A DNA stretch of 64,000 nucleotides from Sweltsa coloradensis (Eukaryota; Arthropoda; Insecta; Plecoptera; Chloroperlidae), in NCBI GenBank assembly GCA_024449915.1, contig JAMZAV010002215.1, forward strand, positions 248,001-312,000, written 5' to 3'. Within the stretch, counting starts at the first letter, position 1; each line of letters opens with the position of its first letter. The position numbers and the translations under genes were made by a program. Shown in pieces: positions 1-12,500 of the stretch. Below the pieces are notes generated by a model, which saw only the letters and a list, made by a program, of their open reading frames with translations, had not been told where the DNA came from and searched no databases.

Positions 1-347
1 AGTTTTGCAAATTTTGATTGTCTTTGAATTGAACTGACAAATTAAATATTATATAAGACTGATCTTTGGATTTAATTCCTAGATTGATTTCCATATCGTC
101 AATTACACCTACTGGAGTGTTTCCCAATAAATAAAATCAATACAAAAAACTGTAGCGTGTAGTGTAGAGCGAACGTTTTCAGCCTACATAAATGTCGATG
201 GAAACAATAATTTATTTTCTAGATGAGATGATGCAAGATTAAGAAGCTTGGGAGCAGACATTGAGCGTCTCGATTCCAGTACTTTCATACTTTCCTGTTA
301 TATATGAGTTTTGTTTGCATCCTGCCCTAGGTAATTAAGTTGCTCAC

Positions 348-533
348 CAGTGTAGAATCATCTTGATCGGTCTGAGGTAGTAGTCCTCTCCTTGCCATAG
401 GAAGATGAAGGAGCCCACTAGGTAGCCGACAGAGAACACGTTAACTCTGTTCGTACCCGCAAGGAACACGATCGCAAGAGTTACCCACAGGAACGCAGAC
501 AAGATACCTCGTTTCAAAATATCCAGCCAGGAC
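348..533 (-). CDS. Piezo: Piezo exon 25: FLWQGEDYYLRP (last exon in window)
   Basis: A 186-nt exon, phase 2 to phase 2; acceptor GTCTTTTAG, donor GTGAGCAA. It encodes RSWLDILKRGILSAFLWVTL, AIVFLAGTNRVNVFSVGYLV, GSFIFLWQGEDYYLRPIKMI, LH. It is highly conserved (vertebrate LAGTNRVNLFSLGYLIGAF, FLWQGNDFYLRP). The next exon, expected to continue with W and the following helix, lies beyond the left edge. Confidence 0.99.
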
Positions 534-3500
534 CTAAAAGACAACATTTAAGTTACATATTGCGCATGAAAAGATGCCCAACGGCTATGGTACTTTTCTT
601 TTGTAGTAAGATAATTAAAGATGCCCAAGGCATTTACAATCTTTTAAGTTTTGGGAACGATTCATACAAATATTTCTACAGCCTGTAAGTATACCATGTT
701 TACAAAAGCATATAAAATTCCTTCTACATGGTTGAAATAAAGACTAGGCCTATTTCACTTATTTCTGTAATAACTGTCCAATCTAAATATAAACACAATA
801 TAGTATTACACAAACCAATACACATTTTGATTCACTATCTATGTCATAACAAAATATCTGACCTATCTGAGTGATCAGTCCTATTTTCTTGAGTGTTTTT
901 AAGATTAACGAAGATAGGTAACTAATTAGTAGGGCTGTGCGAGTACTCGAATATTCGAGTACGAGTCGAGTTCACGGCGAGTTCGAACAAATTCGAGTTT
1001 CATTTATTTTGAACTCGAATATTTGAGCGTCGGTAAAAACAGCATTTTCATTTACCGACCCGTCAAAAGTTACGTGTTTCGTCCGTTAGATAGCAGCATA
1101 CGCGGCAAAGATCGTGATACACGATAGTCGAACTCCTTCTGAGGTGAAGCTCGTTATGATTGGCCGGCTGAACTTTGCGAGATCCAATTGGAGCTGGTCA
1201 TACGTCACATGCGAGCGTTGATTGGCTGTCAGTTTTGAAATCATTCACGTCTACCGTGTATCACCACTTTTGTGTCCGAGATGTATGTTGTTGACAATAT
1301 AAATGGCCACGATTCACGAGGAGAGAGCAGAGCAGACAGATGATTTGTAAAAATATGCGGCGGACTAGGCTAGGCTTAGGCGTAATTTCTTCTCTAAAGC
1401 ATAGGCCTAGCATAAAATACAATTTTGAAATATTCATGAGATGGAACACTTGTCACAATGCAGGTAAACATTCAAACAACACACGGCGTGACAGTACCAG
1501 TGACAACAGGTAGGCTAGCTAGGCCTAGTAGCCTGGCCAGGATTTCTTCTGGCTAAGATTACTAAGTAGTAGGCTAAGTATATTTTACCGATCTTAGGCC
1601 CCAGCTAGGCTTACAAACTCAGATCGCCATACCAAAATGCACCCAGCACTGGACCTAGGCCTGTACAATAGGCCTAGACCTAGCCTACGGCACCCTTCAA
1701 AACCATGGTTAGTTGTAGGCCTAGCTAGGCCCTAGGTCTCCATAACCAAAAATATTTAACCCAGAAGATAGGCCTAGGCTTTAAAACTGAAGAATTTGTT
1801 TGATACCTAGGCCTAGTAGAAAGTCTGAAATGGAGAACACATTTTCTCAATTTGGAAATAAACTCTATTTAAAAAAATATATAAAAAAAAAAATTAGGCC
1901 CTAACATCATTATAAATTAATTTTTAAATGAACTCGAATTGAACTCGAAAACCGAACATTTGACTGAACTCGAACTCGTACTCGACTCGGATTGAAATCT
2001 CCCGTTCGCACAGCCCTACTAATTAGACCTAGCCTACACTTATTAATGATTTAGTATTTACATAGTTGCAATCCTACACTCTCTACAGAGACCAAGTCAT
2101 GTAATGAGTGGAAACCAGCCAGACTTACCTAACGTATGAAATGTAATCGGGGAGGGGGTTAATAAAGTTGGGGTCGTCGAACGTGCTGGTAACGTCCTTG
2201 TTGCTTCCGCCCGGGTACTCTACGTCCGTGTGGCGGCGCTCGATGCGGAAGACGAGACTCTGACGGCAGACGAGCATCAGCAGAATGAAGTCACCTGTGG
2301 GAAGGCGAGACACACAGGCAAGAACATCACATCGGTTCGGAATATCAACAATCAATCAAAAACTAGGATGGGCGTCTGGTTGACTAGATCAAACATGATG
2401 GCATATAGTCCAAATGTGGGCATTTGAGAAGAAGAAGAAGAAAAAGGATGTGCGTATACTAGCCCACAGTTTGATTAATTAATAATTATGGAAAGGAGAA
2501 AAGAAAAGTATGTATTTTAGACTACAGAGTTGTTTAACAAGCGGTCAAAAAAGGGTAATTGCGTTTATGCTTTTGTTTCATACTCTGTTTAAATCAAAAT
2601 ATTTCCAAATATTGAAACGGAACTGTTTTCAAGTAAACAGTCAATAAAGCCCAAAAAAGCAAACTTATTTCCTTAAAATTTATTTTTAATCATTTTTATT
2701 TATCACAAGTAAGAACAAGAATTCCCTAGTTATAAAACATCGTACAAAGAAGTAAGTGTTCTCGATTGTGGAGCAGATGTAGATACTCACACGCTAGCTT
2801 AGCTGCGGACGGAGGGTACTCCAGGTCTGGCAGGAACATCCAGTCTTGCAACCGACGCAACACGTCACTCGTATACCACGGATAATCTGTCAAACAAGAT
2901 ACACTTCATTTAGGCTTCAACTGTGGAACTGTGCTTTCAATGCAGAAGGTGCAGGGTTCGATTCCCGCCAAAGTCAGAAGTTTATTAACTTCTGATTTGG
3001 ACTTAAGTCCATCAGTTTTTGTCTTAGGAGTTTGTAAATGTTGACTTTGGAGCCGTCCTAGCAATGAAGCACATAATAAATTCAGAATTGTTCTGAATCG
3101 GCCTTGTTGATTCTGGCATTGATCCGCGGGTGTTTGCACTTTGCACTGTCCATACCACTGATTGCTATATTTCCTATATGAAAAATATCGATCTTTGGTT
3201 GGTTATCGCTCACTCGTCGATTGCGTCGGGGCCTACAGGGTTGGCTTGGTCGCTTTGATTTACCGTCCCCCACTGAAAATCAGTTATATAACTGAGTGGG
3301 TAGACTCTAAATACAATTTATTTATTTATTTTATAAGGGTAGCACTATTTGTTTATTTGATTTCTACCTTTGTAGTCAATTAAACAGATTTAGAAAAAAG
3401 GAAATATGTAAACACTAATAATTCTGAAAGATATAACGGGTAATATTGCATTTAAAATTTCCTATTATTAAGTAAAAAATAGACTATTAATGTCAATGAG

Positions 3501-6500
3501 TTCTTCTCTAATGGTCGAGTGACCAAGGTGGGCCCCGTGGGCCAAAATATTTCAACAATTGTGTTGGTTTGTATATATTCATGTCTACTCGTCGTCACAC
3601 AGCCACCTACAATTTTCCAGTAGACTGTTAGAATCCTTTCTCATTTCCCCACTCATTCACGCAAATAAAAATAAATAATCTTTGGTCACAATTTATATAG
3701 CAGATCCTAGCAAGATTATTTCCATTGACCAATTAGGACCTACTACAAGGTCTCTATGCAAACATTGATAGCCTTTTTTTTAAATCAACACAAAAGTTAA
3801 GAAAGTAGTTGCTAAAGATTCATGCTCATTATTAGGCCTATACAGTATTTGGTATTTCCATTTAATTCTTAAAAGATATAGTGTGACTAAGGGATTACCT
3901 ACATAATATTAAATGAAGAAATAATATGTGCAAAAGCCAAAAAGGAAAAATACATTAGTATAAATCAATGGCAAAGTCAGTAATACGAATTTATTTCAGA
4001 AAGTTTACATTAATATATAGCAATGTTAGTAACTTACCGAAACACAATACTGGCGGCAGCCCCACGGCTATTGCGTATTGTAACGGTGTCATGACCACAA
4101 TGAAACATTGGAAGAAGACCCATAACTTGACGATTTTCTCTCGATTCATCATACACAAAATGCAGAGCCAGATGCTGTAGAACACTGCGTACAAGTCCAT
4201 GCGAATACCGATCAACGCTACCGTCGCCATCAGGCATATCTGAGAACAAACATAGACTGTTTTATTAAACAACTCGCTCCCACAAGAACGATTTACCACT
4301 GCCTCTTGGATATCACTGCCGGTCCATTCTCTTTTCATGTGTTGCATCAGGGTCTTACTTTGCTGTACTTTACTTTGAATATCAACATGTGAACAATAAG
4401 AACAGGGACAGTCTAGGCATTAGGATGTTTCAAAATTTTTGTTTTTATAAAAGACCTTCAATGAAAGGCTGTCAACAACAACAAAATGTCAAAAATTGAT
4501 TTCTTATCAAATTTGATTGATTTGAATTGAATATCAACAAATAACATATTCGTGTATACCTACCGGTAATTCAAATTTTGAATATAGGCACAGTACTACT
4601 AGCCTATTATAAAAGCATTGTAAATCAAAGTATATAAGTCTTCTTCTACTAATGATTAAAAGAGTCAAGTATAAAATCAAAATACTTGCCTCCAATCCAA
4701 ATTTATAATATCCGTAGTTCATCAAGTATTTGGCACAGGAGACGAGATCTTTCTCTGCGTCGCTCCTCTTAATGTAAGGGAACATGCTGTGTGGTCGACC
4801 TAGGAAGCGGCCTTCTATGAGGCGCTTGTATCGCTGCCTCACGTTCACAAGCGCCATGACGGTTGCTACCAGGAGGATCCCGATGTAGCTGAAACAAGAA
4901 CATGCAGCGTGATAATGTACATCATGTGAGCCGAGTCTGGACTCGCGTCAGGCAAAACGTATTGTGCACTTAAGACAGTTGGATGTGCTTGGGCAAGCCA
5001 TGATTGGATGTGACATAAAGGTGTATCACACACTGAATCACTTGGAATTCCCATTTCTATGCACCGTAGTGTGCACGAGTATACGAAGTTAGAATGTGTC
5101 ATCACCAGGGAAGATTTCATCACTTACTTTTTTATTTTTTATTAACTAGGAAAACGCTAAAGTCCCGCCGCGTTGATGGATGAGCTTTTTTTTAAAGTTT
5201 TTAGTCTGCGTGGGATATCTTTACTTTTGCGAGTGCTTTGTTGCTTTGTTTTGCTGTCCACGCATTGTAGGTGATTGTTGTCAAGTTTCTATTGTTGCTT
5301 GTCAATTTGTTATTATTTACCGTTAAAAACTTATATTAAAAGCTTTATTTCTATGGATTCTGGGTAATTTTGTCAACTTTTTTTTTCAAAAGGTACTGTA
5401 TCACCATAACCTTAATGTCCATGTATAATATGAACGTTGAAGCCCCACCCGTTTGGTCAGAATTGGCCCAAATGGCACGAAAATATAGCAAAAAATCAAA
5501 AAAACTTATATTAAAAGCTTTATTTCTATGAATTCCGGTTAATTTTTTCAACTTTTTCTTTCAAAAGGTACTACATCACCATAACCTTAATGTCCATGTA
5601 TAATATGAACGTTGTAGCCCCACCCGTTTGGTCAGAATCGGCCCAAATGTCACGAAAATATCGCACTAAAAATCGAAAAAAATCGTAAAAGTACGATATT
5701 CATGAGAAATATTTCTACGATTGTACCCAAAAACAATACACCTCTAAGTTCAGAGATTTCGAAGGTCCCCTCAAATTTTCATCAAGATCGGATATGCCGT
5801 TTGCCTGGTAGAGAGTTAACAAACAGACAGAAAAACAAACAAACAAAAAAAACAAAAAACAAAAACAAAAAAAAAACACCCGAGCTAAATTTTTTGGGGG
5901 TCAGTGAAATTGAAGTCTTCGCTTCGCTCATCCAATTATCCTCAATGTCATAAAACAGAAGATTTGAGTGTAGGAACAAGTAATATCCCAAACCTATGTA
6001 GAAGACATTTGTTTGAAAAGTGAAAATTGTACCCAAGAGGCATATAGGGGCAAGTATTTATGGTAAAAACAAATTTACACTACTAAAATATGTAAACTAT
6101 AAATAATTTTCATCACCAACAAAACCAAACTCGTTGGTGGCTTGTTGGTCTTGTGGTTAGCCTACTTGCTTCCAATGCAAAAGGTCCAGGGTTCGATTCC
6201 CGTTATAGGCAGAAGTTTTTTAACTTCTGATTTGAACTTAAGTCCATCAGTTCATGTCTTAAGAATTTGTAAACGGTGACTTCGGAGCAGTCCTAGCAAC
6301 GAGGCACGTAATAAATTCAAAGTTGTTCTGAATTGGCCTTATTGATTCTGGCGTTGATCCGCGGGTGTTCGCACTGTCCATACCACTGATTGCTATATTT
6401 CATATTAAAAAATATTGATCTTTGGTTCGTTATCGCTCACTCGTCGGTTGCATTGGGGCCTACAAGGTTGGCTTGGTCGCTTTGGTTTTAACTTTTAATG

Positions 6501-9500
6501 TGCCTACTGAAAATCAGTTGAATGACTGAGTGGGTAGACTCTAAATACGAATTTATTTATTTTTATTTATTTATATAAATAAATTCCATTGCAAACACCT
6601 GCCTCTGAATTCCCACAACTACATTTCATTGCAATCTGCAAGTCTTTTACAAAATCCCACACCCAAAATATAAAAAATATATCAGGGGGAGGGAGATAAT
6701 AGAGCTTTCAACTAACTGTTGAATTATTTTCACCGCCATTTCCCCGCTTCTGGGCATAATAGAAACAAAAATTTACTTATTTTCACCCCAAATACCTGTC
6801 TTTGGATTCACTGCAAACAACATACTGAAGTTTTATTTTTTGGAGGGCAATACAATATAAAAATAAATAAAAATATAACTTTAATGAAAGAACAAACAAT
6901 AAAATTAAATACAATAGTCAATAAGAACTCCAGAATGTTTGTAAGATTTGCTGGATTTGGACACATCTAAGCATTAAGCATCTATACAGTCTATATATTT
7001 TCTGTTAGTGCCATAATAATGACACAATGGTACAGTCTATATCTAGATCATCATACTTAATCGCCTTGTATGATTGGCGGGGAGCTAACTAAGAGCAATA
7101 CTATTGTACTCCGGGCCCAGTTGGGGCATAGACCCAGTTTAAATTGAAAAAAGATTAGCTAGATGTAGTCACCAAAAGCAGGAATTGAATGCAACCAAGA
7201 AAAACTTACCCCCGGATGAGGCTAGGAAGAGATTGGCCACGACTGGTCTTCTTAAAGCCCATCCAATCGGCATTGCTGACGGTGAAGTTCTGCCGAGTGG
7301 CCTCGCTGAACATGTGATCCGAGTCAGAAAGTTGGCTGGCCTGGCTCATATTTCGCTGAGCCATTATTCCCTGCACACAACAGAAGCTAGCTTATTATAC
7401 AATCAGCTTTTCACGTAATGCTAACCTATTACAATTCATTACTTCACTTTTATAGTAATGACTAATGACAAATGAGTAATGACAAATCATAATCATAAAT
7501 CACAAAAAAAAAATCACAAATCATAATGATGGGTTCTATTTCTTATGCTTTTAATATGGAATTGATTGCCTTCAATTTGTTTTTGATTTTAAATCAACAT
7601 GGATCATTGACTTCAAGTATAAAAAAAACTTCATTAAGAGAGGAACAAGAATTAATCATTTCACTGCTAAGCGGAAACTTTGATTTCAATGTGCCCTAAT
7701 CAAAGTGATAAAAGAAAATTCTTCCAGCACCCATGTCTTCCTACAACGGACAATAGGGCAATAAGTTTACCGTGCAGTTTGTCGAGTAGGTGTCGTGTTG
7801 GATGTAATCAATCTGGTATATCATCTTAGCGAGGAACAAGATGGAGATTATAACGGCACAGATGTGGCACATGATCACGTGGACTTGACTGCTGAACATC
7901 AGAGCCACAACGGGCAGTAGAAGGAGAACAAAGTGTATAGCACAGACCTAGAAAAAAATAAATGATAATGTTACAACAGGGACAAAAACCTTTATACCTC
8001 TGTGTTGTGTTTTAAATCAAGTTAGGGGAAAAACAAAATGTTATTTAAAGCATTATTCCATCCCTCTCTTTTATATATGTATATATATATGTCAAACTTC
8101 GTTAGGACGTTTTTGAAGGGACAAAGAAAAGTGGACGTCGTAAACGTGAAAACGCGGAAACAAAATTACATTTAAAAAAATTAGAAATTAGCATTCTTTA
8201 ATAATATCTTGTATGTATAGTTATAGTGAGACAATCAAATAGTATGGTTATTAATAGTTTAAATGTGTGTAATTATATTATGCATAACAGGTAAGTATGC
8301 AAGCACTAATCACGTGCTGCAAATACTTGACAGTGCGCGTTGCAGCATTGACATCAGAAACTCTCCTCTCCTTCCCATTCCACTGCTGCACAGCTGAAAC
8401 GACTGTCACTCGATTCCCTGCAGTGAGTTGCCTAGTCTCGTCTCTCTCGCACTCGCTAATGCTATCTTACTTCCCTCCCCTGCTGCTGCAAAAGAGGTCG
8501 GCTCGCTTCGCTGAAACCCGAGCAGAATCCGAACAAACAACAAGCAGATTACGAGTCGAATGTTTTCACTAGCGCGTGCGAGATAAAATTAGGACGAGAA
8601 GATTACATTTCACTATAGATCACACTTGCAAAACTTACCATTGTTGATTTACCCAACTTTAAAGAAACTCGTTATCTTCGACTTAGTGATGACATTGGGA
8701 AGTTCTTTTCACTCTTAGAGATTACAAAACCCACCATGCCTCTACATCTGAAAACGGATTTAGCTGATACAGATATGAAAATCGGTTGATAAAAACAGTA
8801 GCATATCATTTTTTAGGAGGCATAACCTCGATTGATGAACCTATCATATTGCTAGCGACGACGATTTTTTTTTTAAATTGCGACCTAAATTCTATGTACC
8901 ATAATTTTTCTGATAAAGGAACTTTTATCAGGAACTTTTATTATTTTAGGAACTCAAAGTTCCTTTTTGTGTGAAGAAACTGTTACTTTTAAAAGTTCTC
9001 TTTGAAGGCCTAGTAACTTAACTTTTAAAAAGTTCCTTTTTTTTGGGAACTTACCCAACACTGGTGAATCTTGAAATGGCCTATTGGCCACCTGGCAAAT
9101 AAAGATTGAATTTACTACAGAGATGATCATTTCAAGGTTAAAGAAAAATCAGTGTGATTAAGTTGCAAGGGGTGTGACGTATTTACAATGAGACTTGTAG
9201 CCATTTGTACCAATGAGCTGGAAGATGCCCATAAAGTAACAGGAATGTAGGGGATATCTGCCACCGTCGTTCACCAGCGGCACTGCACAAAGATACACCA
9301 CAAGCTTTAGTACCGACATACTTACATCGTAGATACACATGAACATGATGGACAACAGTACAATCTTCAGGATGTGAAGTTCCAAGAACAGCCAACAGAG
9401 TTCTATTACTTGATGGATCTTTCTCAGGATGTGCTGCAAAACAATCTTCAAGTCGTGTTTAGAAACACCTGAAATAGGAATTATTATAGGGTGAGAACTT

Positions 9501-12500
9501 TATTGCAAACAAAATGAATTCAAAATATGTCTCTTGTAAATGACAGAGTTAAAAATAACAATCGAATGAGTCAGTAATGACACCGAACTAGCCACAAATG
9601 TGTGATCGTACTAACCAAACTTTGTCTACATTGACTTCAGGTTGAATTGATTATCCGTATTCAACTAATGATCTTTTAAGTTTGGGGCATGTCACTACTG
9701 GAAAACGAGAAATGCATGATGGCCCAGTAAGCCAAAAATGTGGGCATATGAAAAGAAATATAACATATTCATTCCATCAGTAAGTGAAGAAAAATACTAT
9801 CTCTCTTGCACAAAGTGTAAATATATATCGTCTACTGTACTTCAGGTAAGCTGGTGGTCTCACATCTCTTGATCTCTTTCTAAGCCAATAGGGCAATGGT
9901 CAAACTAATCTCCCACCAGAGGCAGAACGATCGGGGTTTGGTCACAGTTATCTGGACGTTGATAAAATAGGAGTTTTTAAACATTTTAATGGAAGTGCAT
10001 TATTGTTGCAGTGGGTGACAGATTTCCCACCAGAGTACAGAACGATCGACGTTTGGTCACCGCCATGTGTAAGTTCTGCCAGGACCACAATGTAAAAAGA
10101 GTCCTGTGAACAAACCCCGATCATGCGATCCTGGCGGAAAATCCGGGCCAACCAGCTTGGCTTTGCCTTTATGCCTATGGTATTGATTTCGTGATTTTTT
10201 TCTTTTTTTTTTTTTAAAAAAAAAGAAAACTTTGTTCAACTTATTAACACCCTCCCCCTATTTTGTTGTTGTTAAATATGTGTTAAATTTGGGTCATATC
10301 CCAAACAAAACCAGTAAGAGAGAATAAATATTAATTGTAAAGCCTACTAATGAGAATATGATTTACTTCTTAGTTTCCGGAGCGATGGGAATGTGGGGAG
10401 GCCGTGTTTAGGTTCGTTGATGTTTTGTTGCACAACCTTCTCGATCTCTTCCATCTCTCTCGTGGCCGCCGCGGAGCTGCCGTCGGACCGGTACATGCTC
10501 GACTCGCGAGTGCGGGTGCTGGCGCGTCTGTGGGCAAACACACGTACTAATGGTATGTATGTGATATGCACAATCACACTCTGGATATAGAAATAATACA
10601 ACATGTATTTGAACTGTGGGGATGGAAAGCAATATGGCAAGTTAAGTTTGTCTAGAATAAGTTCCAAACCTAGCCTCAATTAGCCTAATTAATAATTATG
10701 GTGGAAGTATAAAAAAAAATTATATATAGTTTCTCAAAGTGAAATTACAAAACAAAGGAAGTAAAAAATCATGATAAGTTGTTAAAACAAAATGGTAGTA
10801 TTCAACTTTGTTTATGACAGAGGTCTATTGGCTGGATTACCCGTGAATAAGTTGTGGTAAGAATAAAGAAAGTCCAACAGCTTACCTATAAATCGTAGTG
10901 GCTGCGTGTGATGATTAGACAGCACAAATATGATACAAACAAATTGTTGAAAGTTTAATTTCAGTTCATTCAGTTTTATGCATCTTAGCCTATGGTCAAG
11001 TGACAAAGGCTACACAGGCAATTTGTTTGTATCACGTGTCATGTGTCAACTCCAATTTTCAGATTGGCTGTCGGACTACTTTATCCCCAACTCATTCAAT
11101 CTTTGGTATGTTCTATTTATGGAATAAAAAAAATGTACAATACAAAATTAATATAGAAATCAACGTGTTTTTAATATTAAATTTTCGATATTTAGTCTTG
11201 AAACTACAAAAAATCATTTCATCCCCAAGAAAACCCTGCAAAACGTGTAACCAGCAACTATCGTTCGCAGTGTATTTATCTCCCGCCTACCTGGAGGTGA
11301 TGTCCGACACCTCGAGGAAGTCCTTGTGGAAGTAGTGAAGCTGTACGACGGTGATGATGAGGAAGAACGTGGGAGTCAGCAGCCGGATGAACAGCTGGCC
11401 CGTCTCGAACTTCTCCAGACCGATGTCCAGTTGTCTGGAATCAGCAGGAACAGTCAAGTGTGTGGAGGAAGAGTTAGGCTACACACACAGTGGGTTTCCA
11501 GCAGAATATTCCATAGTGTTCTATTGCCATGCTAATGAAGCATTCGACAAATACATAATTAAAAAGTAAGAGGGAAACTAAAAAAAATCAAAACTCAACA
11601 GGCTTTCTTGAAAATGTGATACGTATGATTTTTTATGTATTATTGATTTCTAAACACGAGAAAATATGCCGGTCTCTAATCCAACCATTCATGTGCACAT
11701 CTATAGCAATTATGGGGTCAAAACAATATGTTAAAAACTGCTAGTAATACAATAACTCAACAAAATACAATTAAAGTTATAATTTGCAGATTTGATTTGA
11801 AATTTGATAATTTGAAATTTGATACATAAAATAAAGGCCATTGCAAAAACAACAAAAAAATCATTGCAACAACAGCATGTTTTTTCATAGGTCCTATCCT
11901 AATCCAATGATTTTCAAGGGTGTGAAATATTAATTTGTCAAATAGATCATTTTGATGTTATGTGGAACCTCCTTGTCGGACATTCAAATCAGTTTGTTAA
12001 GTTGGATATTTGTTACACAGACGTTACCCGTAATTCCATTTGACTGTAGACCTACTATTCAAAAGTTTTACAGAACTGGGAGAGGATGGAGATAAATAGG
12101 AATCTTAAAGGAGTTAGCTCCTGATTCATAGCCAGTGCCTTTTTGTTGTTACTCAGCAATGTTAAGTACTATGCCACAGTAACGGAGGGCACGATTCAGG
12201 GACGAGCAATAGAGATTAGGAAAGTAAGGTAAGGTTGTATTTACCTAATAATAGGACGAGTGGGATTTTCATCAGGGTTTCTGGAATATGAATTAAAAAC
12301 ACAATTTTCTAAATCAAATAAACAAATATCAATTTCTACAAGCACAGGAATGGGAGTACCCAAAAGAGGGAGCAAAGCTACTAAATTTGGTAAAATGGTG
12401 TTTTTAAACAGAAAGTTCTATTTTTACCACTAGCACTTCTCCACTAGAAAGTGGGATGCAAGGTCATTCAAGCAGGTCAAAACACAGTAATGATTTTCAA

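Noticed and set aside
1261..1449. 62-codon minus-strand ORF
   Set aside because: It lies inside a non-autonomous hAT-like element and has no recognisable domain.
9183..9325. Open extension of Piezo exon 18 and an apparent short exon (CAG|TGCCGCTGG ... CTCATTG|GTACAA)
   Set aside because: The conserved protein continues at exon 19 (VCAIHF) from the donor at 9326; the extra stretch has no Piezo similarity and would introduce a stop in the required phase.
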